NCBI GenBank assembly: GCA_028551475.1
Contig: CM052354.1
Location: forward strand, 31,705,258 to 31,769,257
Source: Casuarina equisetifolia
Lineage: Eukaryota; Streptophyta; Magnoliopsida; Fagales; Casuarinaceae
Length of the DNA: 64,000 nt
Reading direction: 5' to 3'
The notes under the pieces are model-generated. The model was given only the letters and a program-made list of their open reading frames with translations, was not told where the DNA came from and did no database searches. A program made the translations under genes and the position numbers. Shown piece by piece: positions 1 to 12,900 of the stretch (the first letter of the stretch is position 1; each line of letters opens with the position of its first letter).

Positions 1-58
1 AGCAGCAACAGCAAGAGCAACAGCTATCAGATCAAAGACAAGCACCACAACCAAAAAC
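1..58 (-). pseudogene. DUF1218 exon 1 relic, copy A (cut by window edge)
   Basis: Read on the minus strand, the first bases of the window encode FLVVVLVFDLIAVALAVAA. This matches the hydrophobic N-terminal segment of plant DUF1218 proteins (typically MASK-LLLVVVFVFDLIAF-LAVAAEQRR). The initiating MASK part is missing because homology stops near position 58, and the splice-donor side lies left of the window. It is one of nine such relics here, all in the same orientation. The family identification is from memory of the N-terminal pattern and is supported by exon-2 relics elsewhere in the window. Confidence 0.6.
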
Positions 59-1394
59 CTAAAGTCAGTAATCTTTGGAACTATAAAAGAAATTAACACT
101 TTTAACCGTGTTTAATGGAGGATTTGAGACATAAAATCAGATTTTCGCTTCTATCATCTCTATTGTACAAAATCATGTTCTATCGATAGTGTCCTAAGCC
201 CAAAGTTGTGTTCTGGATATGCGGTTTAAAAGTAATGAGGTAATTTTGAAACAAAAGGCTTTTTTTCTTTTTGTGTGGAAACAAAACCCTTCTTTCGTTA
301 AGGTTTTTTGTTTATGTCCTTTAAAATCTCTGTAAAACATAATAATTTTTTATTGGATCATAATTTTTCTATGAATCACTTATTATTTTTTTTAATATTA
401 AAAAAACCATCTAATATTGTACATTGTGGGTTTAGGTACTCTTTGACTTTAGAAAATTCTGTATTCTTTGACTTTAAACATTTTACCCTCCTATAAAATT
501 AGTCCATATGATTTCATTAAGGTGGAATTGCACATAGGGTTAAGGTTAAACAAAAATTGTGAACCAAAGGTGGCATATCTACACGGTAAAAATAATAGAA
601 TTAATAAGAATCAGCATGAAATTAAGACACAAAAGATTCCTACTAGGGATAAAGAATTATAAATGTAATAAATATGTGCAAGAACTCTAGAATTTTTTAG
701 AGTCCATTTCTAAGCCTAGATGATAGGTACTTTTTTGAACTATTTATAATATAATTTCGTGATATATATTAGAAAAATGGGCTTAACGTTTACCCTAAAA
801 AGGAATAAATAAATAAAAAGCAAAAGAAAAGTTACCTCCAGAAACTTGTACCAAAGGTTTAATAGATATAGCTACCTCAAGTGTTATATATAGACTTAAG
901 TCCTTGTAAAAGAAGTGCTAACAAAAATAGGAAGACTATAATCAGATTCATTAAATAATTTTCCTTGAAAAATTTATAGTTCATGATTTGCTTTTATTGA
1001 TGGGCATGATTTTTATTTGACGCTTTTTATATTTATATTTCATTGCTTTATTGTTGCAGAATTTAGAATAATTCCTACCCGTAATAAAACAAAAGGCATT
1101 AAGTACTTGAAAGTATGCTATCCTTAATAGAAAGGATTGAATTATAAAATAATCTTAATCCAATTTGCCATTCATTGTATATTCTTGTCTTTTGAGGTAT
1201 TAGAATGGATGACAAAACGTGAATACAAAAAAGGGAAAGACTTTATGGTTTTTTTTTTTTTTTTTTTACTCCTTTTGCGAAACCATGTCATATCTATCAT
1301 GTTTACCTATCAAATGCGTGCGAAAGCTTAGGAAGCAAAATTAACAGAAAAAAAAAAGAAGGAAAAAGAAGATAAAGTGTCATTGCAGCAAGCA
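59..1394. other. Intergenic, AT-rich, no gene seen
   Basis: The stretch carries only short open frames with no recognisable motif, plus homopolymer T runs (for example near 1250-1267). Bases 59-560 resemble the flank beyond the copy B exon 1 relic (about 8920-9340), including the run after 'ctttggaactataaaag'. This supports duplication of the flank with the relic. Nothing here supports a gene. Confidence 0.6.
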
Positions 1395-1705
1395 GAAAAT
1401 TAAGTGGCATCACATGTCATTAGCTGTTGGTCTCATCCTGAGGTGTGAATATTTTAATTACAAGCACGACAGTGCCTGTCTTACATAAGATATATAATGT
1501 AAAACATCCTGATGAATTTATAAGAAAAATAATTTTTGTTTCTCCCAAGAAATGTTTAGGAAATGCCTTCTACGGTCCAATTCAGTCCGGCCTCCCAGGG
1601 CCCAATTTCTCACAGATTTGTCGGTCCGGTAGCTTCAGTGGTACGGGTTGGTTTTTTAAGGTAGACTACCGTGGAGGATACTAAGCAGCAGTCCCTAGAA
1701 GAGCT
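1395..1705. repeat. Two-copy dispersed repeat (partner at 20560-21005)
   Basis: This segment matches 20560-21005 in the same orientation, including shared blocks such as 'aaaattaagtggcat', 'ctgtcttacat' and 'ggttggttttttaaggtaga'. The partner contains an extra stretch of about 130 bp. I see no coding function; it is evidence of segmental duplication between the left end and the 20 kb region. Confidence 0.6.
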
Positions 1706-2239
1706 GTTATATAATCATATTAATACGGTGAATTACATGTTTGATTTATATTTATTCAGAAATAGAACCCGGAACTAAAAACCTTGTAGAGAAAATTAAA
1801 ATAAATACTCTGATTCTAATGTAAAAATACATTTAATAAAATGAAGAAATTCTTATAATATTCAACATTTTCTATTTTTTAGTCTATATCTCTTTATGAC
1901 AAGATTCTATGATCTTCAGCCATTTTTTTTTCTCCTTAAATTTGGGCTATCTATATTTGGATTCTTTAATCTTCAACGATAAACAACACTTTTTCCCAAG
2001 AAACCGAGATGACAATCCGATGATTGTAGTTTTTCCTATTTCTCTCCTCTGATCCAAGTAGGTAGTAGGAAGCTTGTAGATGGAGCTCGGACGCTGTCCT
2101 CCTCCAACTTTGTTTATTGCAATAAACTCTCATTCAGCCAAAAAATTTAAAAACAAAAAATCACCAAAATGAGGTTTGATGCGAGGCGATTGGGAAAATC
2201 AAGAGTAATTTTTGGTTGAATGATTGTATAAGGATAGAT
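1706..2239. other. Intergenic, no gene seen
   Basis: AT-rich sequence with no open frame of note. It leads into the three-copy block that starts near 2240. Confidence 0.5.
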
Positions 2240-2580
2240 TTAACTTGAACAAATTCAAGAAAAATTACATCTGCTTAGTCATCTTTCATGAACAATCCAT
2301 CTCGTATGTATATTCAATTCAACAGCTCGCCTTGATGGTGTTATCGTATACAGGAATGCTTGCAACTCCGGTGACTTTTCAGCTTGCATTAATGCCTCTG
2401 TTTCTTTTCGTGTGGAAAATAAACTTTTCTCTCTGTTGGTACGACTTGAGATGTCCCGTTGACAGACCGATATGATGCATAATTGTGATTATTATCATCT
2501 CAAAGGTAACCGGGGGGTTCATAATCAATAGATATTTCATCTAATAATCTTTGTTTCCCGTCACATAGACTGCAAATTTC
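2240..2580 (-). repeat. Three-copy conserved block X, copy 1 (others at 5128-5560 and 23080-23420)
   Basis: Three blocks share the run from 'aattacatctgcttaa/gt' through 'gcattaatgcctctgtttctt' to 'cataattgtgattatt'. Each lies 1.1-2.3 kb downstream, in minus-strand sense, of a DUF1218 exon-2 relic. The constant position suggests that block X was part of the same duplicated gene, perhaps a 3' exon or 3' UTR. I could not align its translation convincingly with DUF1218, so the function is unassigned. Confidence 0.55.
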
Positions 2581-3672
2581 TCTATTTTGATGTTTAGAGA
2601 TTCAATCACCAACTTCAAGTGTAAGGAATATGTGAGTGTAAAGAGTTGCAATAGCGAATCTTGGGATTCATAAGGCTTTTAGGATGTACTTCAATAGAAG
2701 CCTTCCAATTATTTATAGGTTAGACAATCTAAATAAAAATGTTATAACCGAAAAATTGTATTTTCTTTGGTGATATATAATATTTAATATTTTTATAAAA
2801 AGAAATTAAAAATTATGTATTGGTATGAATTGAAGCTAAATAAGTTAGTTAGCATCATTAGGGTAGCTTCTAGAAGAGGTATGATGCAAACTCTTTTTTC
2901 ATAAGATATTCATTGTCACCATGTTACAAGAATCACAAATATTACAAAAGATTGAATTTAGTAAGGAGAAATTATCTTTATGTCTATAAAGAAACTAATT
3001 TTTTATTATTTGAAGAATTTCATATATTTAGTAACCACTATAAAATTTTCTTCTTTTTTTTCCCAATCATTATGATGTTTCATTAAATTCTATAATATAA
3101 ATGAAATTATCTAACTCTTATATTTCATAAAAGATATTAAAAAAATCCTTAAAAGTAAGCATAGTCTATCAAGTATCTTTCTTATTTGTATTTATATCTT
3201 TCATTTATATTTTCCTATATGTTTTGCTTTTATATGTTTTAAAAGTAAAGAAGTGATTTTTTTTAAATAGAATTCCTTCTAACTTGCCTTAAAAAGATGA
3301 AGCTTGAAAAGTTTGTGTAGTGCGTCCATAGGTAATCTATTACAGTAACTAAAGTGAAAGAGTCTTTGAAAACCTTTGATGGGTTCTTTGCATATTAAAT
3401 CACTAAATAGTGATAATTTGATACCTTTTATGACTCTAGATATTGTTGCACAATGCGAAATATTTTATGAACGTGAATGCCAAATGAACTCCAAACTATC
3501 ATGCTAGTTCCCATTCTCCCAACTTGGGTGAAATATATAGCACATTTCTTGAAAGAAATTCAAACAAGCCAAGGCTCATCAATATAGTGTTCACTTTATA
3601 AATTCAACCAAAGTTGTATCTATGAGCTCGACAAATTCATCAACATAGATAAAAGTGGGCACTCACTTCTGT
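2581..3672. other. Intergenic / presumed intron of decayed DUF1218 unit A'
   Basis: Very AT-rich with no open frames of interest. Parts (about 2900-3330) are similar to 24960-25400 and 6230-6540, the equivalent intervals of the other two units. Bases 3520-3620 belong to the conserved run that precedes exon 2 in every unit ('attcaa(g/a)caagccaaggctcatcaa'). Confidence 0.5.
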
Positions 3673-3916
3673 AGCAGGTGATAAACAAGCACATTTAGAA
3701 ACAGAAAAGAAAAGAAAACAAGAAGAAAAAGAAGCAAATTGCCCATGACCGAGAAACACTTGGTCTCAAAACTTTCCCACAGCATAAGCATCAGCTTGTC
3801 ACCACTATCAGGATTTGGCTAGCCATTGGTAATAGGAATAATCCTCCACCTAATCTGGTTGTGATGTCAGAATTATAAGCACAATAATATTGGTTTGCAT
3901 TCTAAACTAGATGGCT
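3673..3916 (-). pseudogene. DUF1218 exon 2 relic, copy A'
   Basis: After a splice acceptor (CAG at about 3917-3919) the minus strand encodes NQYYCAYNSDITTRLGGG, then FLLPMASQILIVVTS, a stop, and CLCCGKVLRPSVSRSWAI. This follows the DUF1218 core (YCVYDSDIATGYGVGAFLFL, LASQVLIMVASRCLCCGK, then a glycine/serine loop and a hydrophobic helix). Two in-frame stops are visible, one in the first codons and one replacing the arginine before CLCCG. No matching exon 1 was found upstream (3920-7000). The relic is dead but is the best-preserved exon 2 here. Confidence 0.65.
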
Positions 3917-4109
3917 CTGTCAGGAGAAAAGCAAAAGTTGAGTCACGATCTTCTGAAGAGTATCAGAATCCACCTTTGTTACCATTTCTTTTAAAAATTC
4001 TGGGTTCGAGGTTTAGGTTCTGCCGGCGACAAATGGAAAGAAAATTCTATGCGTAGGCAAAAAACAGAACATCAACAATGAATATGACAAGACAGTTGGA
4101 GAGAGACAG

Positions 4110-4560
4110 AACCATGAAAGGGGTGTGTTAGACTGTCCAAGTCATTTAACTGAGGGTAAGGAAACAGTTCTTGACACGACAGTTTTGACAATACAGCATA
4201 TGCTAAACCCAACATATTCTTCTCCGCACCCCATCAACCAACGGCATGCTTGTACAGAGATGCAATTGCACATACATACATCAAATAAATCGTTTTGTTT
4301 GTTCGTCTTGTTCTAGAATAAATAGCTGTTTTTGTTCAGAGTCAAAAACCTCCTGGGTGGCAGTCCCGACCCAGTCGGGCTCTACAATTGTCCTAGCCAA
4401 GTCGAGATGGTTGGCTAACCCAACTTGGTCGGGGTCTGGGTCTGACGAGATCCTTTGAGGTTCGGCCAGCCAGAGTTTTCCGTAGAAGCCAAAAGATTCA
4501 GGTAGCTCGCCTTTCTTTGTTGATGATTTGAAAGTTAGTTTTGAGGTAACTCTTCATCTT
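4110..4560. repeat. Three-copy repeat Y, copy 1 (others at 27300-27490 and 60610-60800)
   Basis: The segment containing 'cagtcgggctctacaattgtcc', 'ggtctgggtctgacgagat' and 'aagccaaaagattcaggtagctcg' recurs at 27300-27490 and 60610-60800. In those two cases it lies between a DUF1218 exon-1 relic and the 3' side of an RLP pseudogene. Here it sits between unit A' exon 2 and block X copy 2. No coding function is seen. It marks duplicated blocks. Confidence 0.6.
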
Positions 4561-5127
4561 TTGTAAGCTTCTGAGAAGGATTACGCCCAAACCGTTTACA
4601 CTTTAAACAACAATTATGGTTGTACTACGGAGAAGTGGAAATCCGCATCAGCAGTGTGAACTCCAAGGATTTGTCCTTCCTAAATTTATTATATAGATCA
4701 AACTATAATTCCATTAGTTCATCAAGATAACTCTATGACAATGGAAATAAAATAAAAATTAAATTATAATATTATATTAAAAAAATTAAATATGAGAGAT
4801 AAATTATAAAAGAATATATTCTTGTATCATGTTAAAAATTAGAATAAAATGATAAAGAGTGTAAAGAAGGATATAATGAATTTTATCTTTGATTTGCCTT
4901 TAAACAAAAATAAAACCCAAAATTAAAAATCTTATGAAAAATTAAAATAAATACTTTCATACTATGATATAAATATGTTTAACAAAATATAGAAAATCCT
5001 GCAATCTTTAACATTTATATCTTTTTTATTCTATATCTACTAGAATAGGCATACCATATTCTTTTTCAGTTAAAAAAAAATCAAAAATAATATTTAGTTT
5101 GATGATTGTATAAGTATAGATTTGACT
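4561..5127. other. Intergenic, no gene seen
   Basis: AT-rich, with short open frames only. Its right part resembles sequence preceding block X copy 1 (about 1740-2240). Confidence 0.45.
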
Positions 5128-5560
5128 TGAACCAATTCAAGAAAATTACATCTGCTTAATTATCCTTTATGAACAATCCAACTCTCATGTATATTCAACT
5201 CAACAACCAACTGGAAAGCAAAATAGCAGCTCCATCATAGCCAAAAGAGAATGCCAGTTCTGACGTTCTGGCAGAGGTTCCAACCCGCTTCCTTTGTCTC
5301 TTTCTCCTGGACTTTGTCGACTTGTCTTGACATTGTTACCTAATCCTGGAATCCCTGCAGCTAAGGTATTTTTTCGGCTTGCACTAATGCCTCTGTTTCT
5401 TCTGAGGAAAATAAGCTCTCCTCCACCATGACGGAGATGTACCAAGGACAGATAGATGTGACGCATAATTGTGATTATTGTCAGAGAGCCCCATGGGAGT
5501 CAAAATCGATTGCTATTTCATCTAATAACCTTAGTGTCACATCACGGGGCTTGCAAATTT
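5128..5560 (-). repeat. Conserved block X, copy 2, with an 88-codon minus-strand open frame
   Basis: This is the longest copy of block X and the only one with an open frame (5466 to 5200, minus strand). The protein is arginine- and serine-rich and resembles no family I know. The other two copies break the frame, so the open frame may be chance. It occupies the same relative position to exon-2 relic B as the other copies do to A' and E. Confidence 0.5.
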
Positions 5561-7170
5561 CTCTGTTTTCTTCAAAGCCTATGTTAGAGTTACTGCAAAA
5601 TGGCAACCACAAAGAAAAGAGAGAGAAAATGAGAATGCTTAGAAAGCTTAATTTTATACCACAATATATTTTAAAAGTAATGAATCTTTTTTTTTATATA
5701 TAAATAGAATTTCTTAAAATGATTAAGTAACATAAAACTTATACCATATTATTTTTAACATGATTCCTAATTTCAAGGATGAGAAAATATTTTTTGTATG
5801 AAAATATATTTAAAAGTTAATAGATATTATACTTGAATCTAAATGTTCATAGCAAATTAAAAAATTTATTCTCACCAAAAGACATTTCATGTAAAGATTT
5901 TTTCTTAGAAAAAGAATTATTAAATAAAATTTACATATTATAAAACATATATATTATACAATCTTCGTTATCATGGCATTAAGGAAGATGCAAAAATAAG
6001 GAGTTGTAGTTGCCAACCTCGTGATTCACAAGCCTTCTAGGATGTCCTTCCAATCGTGTGCATCTCAGGTAGATTCTAAAACCATGGAACAATGTGAATT
6101 GAAGCCTAAACTATTTCATCAACATCATTAGAGTGAATTCCAGAAGAAACATCACATGGTTCTCCTTTCTCATGGGCTATTAATTATCAAGATGTAAACA
6201 ATTAGGCATCACCTATGCAACAATCACAAACAATGCAAATGATTGTACGTAATTAAAGAACTTTATATATTTAAGAACTACTATAAAATTTATTTTCTTT
6301 TGCATTTTTTATTTTTCTTTAATGATTATAATGTCTCACCAAATTCTACAATACATGTAAAGATATCCATTCCTTACATGTATGGAAGATATTGAATAAA
6401 TCTTGAAAAATAATTATTGACTTATATTACTAATATCTTAATCTAATATCTCTCTTATGTATTATGCGCTTATATGAGTTAAGGCCAAAAAAGTGATTTT
6501 TTTCAATAAGGATGCCTTTCAAGTTGTCTATAAGTATAATCCTTGAAAAGCCTATGTACTATGCCATTAGATGAACCATTATAAAGACCAAAGAAAATGT
6601 GCCACCAAAAAGGAAAAATTCTTTGATGACCTTTTTTTTTTTTGGCTAAAAGATCAAGTATTATATATTATTAATGATAATGTAAATTGTTCATTTACAA
6701 CATTTTCATTTATGTTAAAAAACTACACTAAAAAAATTTCAAAATTCTTACAAAAATTTACTACAGTTTATAAGCTTCATTTTTTTTATTGATAAAATCT
6801 TCTTTCATATAATTTCTTTGATGACTCTTTATGCATTAAATTTTTAAATAATGATAAGTTGTTGTCTCTTACAAACATAAGGATTGATTTATCTTAGAGC
6901 ATGTAATATCCCATTCAAATATTCATTACATGTAAGTACCACACAATCCACATAAATTTCTCAAGAGGTTGCACAAACAAGGTGAGATGTTCAATCAATT
7001 TGATGCAATAACTACTCCAACCACTAGGAATAGGAATATATAGCACATTTCTTTGATGAAATTCAAGCAAGCCAAGGCTCATCAATCTAGTGTTTACTTT
7101 GTAAATTTAACAAAGCTGTATCGTTGTGCACAAAAAATTCCTCAACATAAAAAGGTGGGAAGTCACTTAC
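5561..7170. other. Intergenic / presumed intron of DUF1218 relic B unit
   Basis: AT-rich, with long T and A runs (for example 6631-6640). The interval aligns in patches with 2600-3670 and 24710-25660, the corresponding intervals of the other units. No coding or RNA gene seen. Confidence 0.5.
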
Positions 7171-8735
7171 CCGCAGGTGATAAACGAGCAGATCGCCACG
7201 ATCGGGAACCACTTGGTCGCAAAGCTTTCCCCCAGCACAAGGATCGGATTGTCACCACTATGTGGATTTCGCTAATCATTAGGAATAGGAAGATCCCACA
7301 CCAAATCTGGTTGCGATGTCAGAATCATAAGCACAATAATATTGATTTCCTGTCTGAACTGGATGGCCCTGTAAGGAGAAGCAACAGTTGAGTGAAGACC
7401 TTTTACAGAGTATACAAAATTTACCTTAGCTTCCAATTCTTTCACAAATTCTGACTCCTAAGTTTAGGTTCTACCCCATCTTAAGAGAACCAAAAAGCAA
7501 GAAAATTCTGTGGATTGGCAAAAACAAAATAGCGGACAACCAATTTGAACAAAAAAACAACCCACTATTTGCCTCACCTTAAAATTTATGCATATGATGC
7601 TCAAGTGGTTTCGGCATTTCAGACTATTACTAGAAGCAGTGAAACTTAATGACCTTCTCAACATTTATTGTTCGGTTTGAGTTTTAAGATATGTCTCCTC
7701 CAAGTTAATGTTGATGTCAAAGAGAATCACAATGTTTTGCTACTCTTGTTGATGTTAAGAAAAGACAGGATGAGGGATTTAATTGTCAACACACTGAATC
7801 AAAATATGAAGGATCCTTCAGTTCGAACCAAAAATTTTCAAGAGTGCACTGGAATATAGACTCTGCCACGATTTTTTACATTATGCAGTCAAGAAATATT
7901 GGTTCAATGCTTCTACCGAGAAAACAAAACTCAAGTTTGAAATAAGTTGCAGTTGAAAGATGTTGATGAGAATGGCTTGGGAAGGATTACATGCAAGGAT
8001 TTGACAGAAACAGAACTATGAGGGTCTTGATAGAGCACTGTCCGAATAAATTGACAGAGTGGTAAAGAAGGGGTCTTGATAAGACATTTTGACAGTACAG
8101 CATTGGGTTCAATGTTTCAAATCTATCCATTTTCTTCGTGATAGTCAACAGACCGGAGCCTAAGTCCTGTGCCAAAGCAAGACTACTCCTCTCAGCACCC
8201 GAACTAATGACATGCTTGTGTAGAGATGCAATAACACGGAAAGACATCAAATCAATCTTTTTTGTTCGTTTGTCCTGTTCCAGAATAGCAGAGTTACCGT
8301 AGTCTAGTATTGGTAAAGCTGCCTTTCTTTCAGGTAGCAGGAACTTTATCACAGATCCAGTCATGAAATTTACAAATACCTAGAGGCAAAAAAGCTTGGT
8401 ATTTAAGTCCGATGGCCGAAGCTTCCAGGACATATATCATAATCCGTTTTCTTCAAGTGTTTTTATTCTATTTTTAGAAACAGGTGTTCCTATTTTTGAA
8501 ATTGGCGCAGCAGGTCCAAAAGCAGAGAAACTGAACGAATTCAAACCAAGACAGCCATTTTAACCAAAGCCCACAAACCAACATGTCAAAGAAGAAACAG
8601 TTTCAAACTAGGAAACCAACAAATTGATGAGCAAGAAAAATTCACCTTGGTCCTTCTCTTCTCAGCATCAGCAGCAAGAGCCAAAGCTATCAGATCAAAG
8701 AAAAGCACCACGACCTGCAGCAGCTTCGAGGCCAT
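7171..8735 (-). pseudogene. DUF1218 (MWL/VCC-like) pseudogene, copy B: exon 1 plus exon 2
   Basis: This is the most complete copy. Exon 1 (8735 to 8646) starts with ATG and encodes 30 residues beginning MASKLLQVVVLFFDLIALAL and ending EKRRTK, then a donor AAG|GTGA. This is the classic DUF1218 N-terminus: a hydrophobic signal-anchor followed by AEQRR. Exon 2 (7368 to 7171) follows an acceptor TTACAG and encodes GHPVQTGNQYYCAYDSDIAT, then RFGVG. The frame is then lost: a small deletion yields a stop where AFLFLMASQ is expected, although CLCWGKAL- and GSRSW-like traces follow. A donor-like GTAAGT ends the exon. DUF1218 proteins are plant tetraspan membrane proteins; Arabidopsis members affect lignin and leaf vein patterning. 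As given, this copy cannot make a full product. Later exons were not found. Confidence 0.65.
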
Positions 8736-8739
8736 GCCG

Positions 8740-9902
8740 ACCACACCGCAATCAAGTAGAAGAATTCACGGGTTTGGTTTAACCGAGGGATCAGGAACAC
8801 TCGTTTTAATTTCTCTTGTACAAACCTTCTCCCATTGAATATATCTCTAAAGTCATCCCAATTATTTAGAGTACTGCAGGTTTTAGTCCGAAGATACATC
8901 GCATTTGTATAAAAGCAGTACTCTTTGGAACTATAAAAGAAAGTTAACACTTCTAACAATCTTTAATGTAGGATTTGAGATATGAAATCAGATTTTCATT
9001 CCCATCATCTCTATTGTCCAAAATCATGTTCTGTAGAGAGAGAGTTTCCTAACCTAAAAGTTGTGTTCTGGATATATGGTAGAAGGAACGAGGTGATTTT
9101 GAAACAAAAGCCTTTTTTTCTTTCTTTTACTTATTTATTTTTTTTGTGAAAGATTTTGTTAATGTATTTTAAATTCTTTGTAAACCATAATAACCTTTGA
9201 ATGGATCATAATTTTTCTATGAACTACTTATTGGTCTTTTGACATACAAAAATCATGCGATATTGAACATTGTGGGGTTAGCTATTGTATGACTTTAAAT
9301 ATTTTACCCTCCTATAAAATTAGTGCATATGATTTCATTATTGATAGGATTAAGGTAGCTCAATTTTATATTGAAGAAAGGCGATAAGCTTGATTTTGTA
9401 AAAAAAAAAAATCATTTAATTTGTAATCTAAGTACAACCAAAAAGCGAAGTCTTAATAATTGCTTAATTTTGAGTATCTGCAAAAGTTTAATTTTCCATT
9501 TGTTTTCTTTTCACATTATAATCCTATGAACTTGAATATCACAATTCCAAGAACAGCACAGCTTTGAAAACAAACAATCAATAATTATGTCACAACGAAG
9601 AGAATTCCATATAAAGTTCAATTACTCAATCATTATAAGTATGGATAATCTATATATATTTTATCTTAAATTAATTAAATAAACATTTTTTTAGGTTTCT
9701 CTTCCACTTTTGACTTCTTTCAATTATCATTTGGTGAGAAATAAAACAACTTACCATGAGGAACTTTATACCAAGAATTATCTTAAACCGAAGCCACGGT
9801 TAATAGAAAAACATAAGTAAAGCAAAAAAAAAGGATCATACAAACTTATTATCTTCATAGTTGCATGGGCATACATTGTTTACCTGGCAAGTGTCTTGCT
9901 AA
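8740..9902. other. Intergenic: 5' flank of DUF1218 relic B and 3' flank of RLP1
   Basis: No gene is seen. The part up to about 9340 resembles the flank of relic A at the left end of the window. The part from about 9480 to 9900 is RLP1 3' flank; its last bases ('acaaacttattatcttcatag') recur beside RLP2 and RLP3, so duplication of the RLPs included their 3' ends. Confidence 0.5.
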
Positions 9903-12900
9903 TTATGCTAAGTTTATGAGTTGCATCCAATTCATGCTTCTTGTTGCTTGTTGGTCCATTATAAAAGTTGCAAACCAATCATGCTTCTTTGTAATCCCAA
10001 GAACAAGTCCAACTATAAATCCACATCCATATCCCATTGCTACTACTTTCCAACTAAATTCAAACAAAAACCTCCAATTTTGATTCGCTTTAAAGGTTGA
10101 AGGAGGCAAAAAAAGGTGTTCAGAATTCTCACATTTCTTTGACAAAGGGCTTCCACATAATCTAGGATTATCAATAAATGAAGTGTTTGAAAATGTATCA
10201 AATTGTTTCCCAGAAGGTATGCGTCCTATGAGATGATTATGGGAAACACTAAGGAATGCAAGAAAATTGAGTTGCACAAGTTGTAAAGGGATCACACCGG
10301 ATAACTTGTTATAAGAAAGATCTAATGACTCTAGCTCTGTCAAGTTTCCCAAAGACGATGGTATATAACCTGTGAGAAAGTTTTTTGAGAGGTTTAGCAA
10401 TATAAGTCCCTTGAGTTGCCCTACAACTTTTGGAATTTCTCCTTCAAATTTATTATTTGAAAGATCAATAGCCAAGAAGTAATCTAGGATTTTTTCATAT
10501 TTTATCTCATTGCCTTTGTTGAAAAATGTCATCGAGAAACTATAGTAACGATATTGGGTAATAACTTCCATGTATGTTAAGCTCATTTCATTAAGGATTT
10601 GCATGGCTTTCCAAGTTTCAAAGTATTGAGAAGGAAGCTGGCTTGTAATCTTGTTGTTAGAGAGATCGATAACATGTAAACTTGAGAAATCAAAATGGGC
10701 GTTAGGATTTTCTATTGCACCATAAAATTCATTAGATCGCAGAATGAGAACCTTCAATTTAGAGAGACCACCTAACCAAAATGGGAAACTATCATTGATT
10801 TGATTGTACCCTAAATTAAGAACTTCAAGATTGGTACAATTGGCCAATGATCTTGGTATAGGGCCTTTCAATTGATTTTGGCTAAGATCAATCATCTCTA
10901 GTTTGTTGCCTTTAAGAAATGATTGAGGAATGGTTCCATGAAAGTTATTCTTATGCAAATTTAGAATTGATAGAACATTGCTCAAGTTGCTTAAACATTG
11001 AGGAAGTGAGCCACTCAAGCTGTTGTTTGACAAATCAAGAGTAGAGAGTGAACTTAGATTGCAAATCAAAATTGAGATTTCTCCATTTAACTTATTGTTT
11101 GCGGCTGAATACCAAATGATTAAAGGTGGTGGGATTGGAAGTGGCCCTTGAAGCTTATTAGAATCAAGATCTAGATATATTAATGAAGAGGAGAAAACTG
11201 GAAATTCATCAAAGCCTGTTAGAAAGTTAAAACTTAGATCCAAAAGCTGTTTAACATTTGTAATTGCATTTGACATCCATTTTGGAACTTGGCCATGAAT
11301 TTCATTATTGGAAAGATCCAAAGACTCCAATTGATCTTGGTTCCTTAGAAAATGTGGGAATTCATGTAGGTGACAATCGTTCAAAATTAAGTCCTTTAAT
11401 TTTGGAAAAGTTGCATTGGTACTAGGCTTTGTAAGTAATGAAAAATTGTTGCCAAATAAATAGAGGGTACTAAGGTTTTTAAGTTTTAGGAATAAATCAA
11501 ATTCCAATATGCCACTTAAGTTGCTTGAGGCAATCGTAAGAGATTCAAGACTAATAAGCTTAGATAGAAGCTCTGGAGTTGAACCATGAAAATTATTTTT
11601 GTAAAGTGCTAGCGTAGTTAGTTGGGTAGGGTTACTAAAAGAAGACAAAAATGAAATATTGGTGTCATATAAATAAAGTCTATGAAGGTTTTTCAATTTT
11701 AGTAACAAGTCCAATTCCACTGTGCCACTCAAGTTATTTGAGTAAAAGGAAAGATCTTCAAGACTAACAAGCTTAGATATAAGCTTTGGAATTGAACCAT
11801 ACAAATTGTTTCGTTTGAGTACTAAACTAGTTAGTTCGGTAAAGTTACCAACTGAAGATGGTAATGAAATATTGGTGTTGTATAATTTGAGTGAACGAAG
11901 ATTTTTCAATCTTAGTAACAAGTCAAAGTCTACTATGCCATTCAAGTTTACTAAGTAAAGCGTAAGATATTCAAGACTAACAAGCTTAGATAGAAGCTCA
12001 TGAATTGAACCATACAAATTATTTTCTTCGAGATTTAGCACAGTTAGTTGGGTAAGGTTACTAAGTGAAGACAATATTGGTCCAGAAATGTTGCTTCCTA
12101 TACATATGAAAGAGGATAAGGACTTAAGGTTACCAATTGAATGCAATAGGTTACTAGAAAAAGGCATGTTATAGATTTCTAGAAGTTCAAGGGGGCTACT
12201 TTTATTAAATTCCGCCAAACCTAAAGTGATATTCTCATTAAAGCCCATTTCAAGCTCCTTAAGATTGGGTAGATGGAAAATGCCAATAGGAAACTCACCA
12301 TGGAATCTATTTTCTGATATCCGTAGTGAAAGTAGTTGGACAAGGTTTCCAAAAGATGACGGTATTGGTCCAAAAAAATTGCATCCTACAACACTAACAT
12401 GTTGTAAAGACTTAAGGTTTCTAATTGAAATTGGTAGCTTACCAGAGAAACTCGTATAAGAAAGCTCCAATGATTGAAGGGGGCTGCTTTGGTTAAATTT
12501 TGGTATACTTCCATTGAGATCTTCATTCATTTGCAAATCAATAAATTGAAGATTGGGTAGATAGAAAATGTCGATGGAAAACTCTCCATGCAAGCCACAA
12601 CCCTTTAGGAATAAAGATGTTAAAGAAGACAAGTTTGCCAAAGTTTTGGGTGCTTTGAATAACATGTTAACCCCACTAAGATTTAGTTCTTTCAAGTTTG
12701 TTAAGTTCTGAGCCATATTTCTTAGGCTAGATTCTGGAAGCTGCAAATCATTATATGAGAGATCCAAGGAAACTAATTTAGAAAGTTCCAAAATTTCTTT
12801 AGGGATTTGATCAAAGAATCCAGAGGAAGATAGATTAAGGCTTGTTAGCCTTGAAAGATGTGTAAAACCAATTGGGATTTCAGAATATATGAAGCCATTG

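Noticed and set aside
7987-8364. 125-codon minus-strand open frame
   Set aside because: It lies in the intron of DUF1218 relic B. Corresponding sequence in units A', E and H does not keep the frame.
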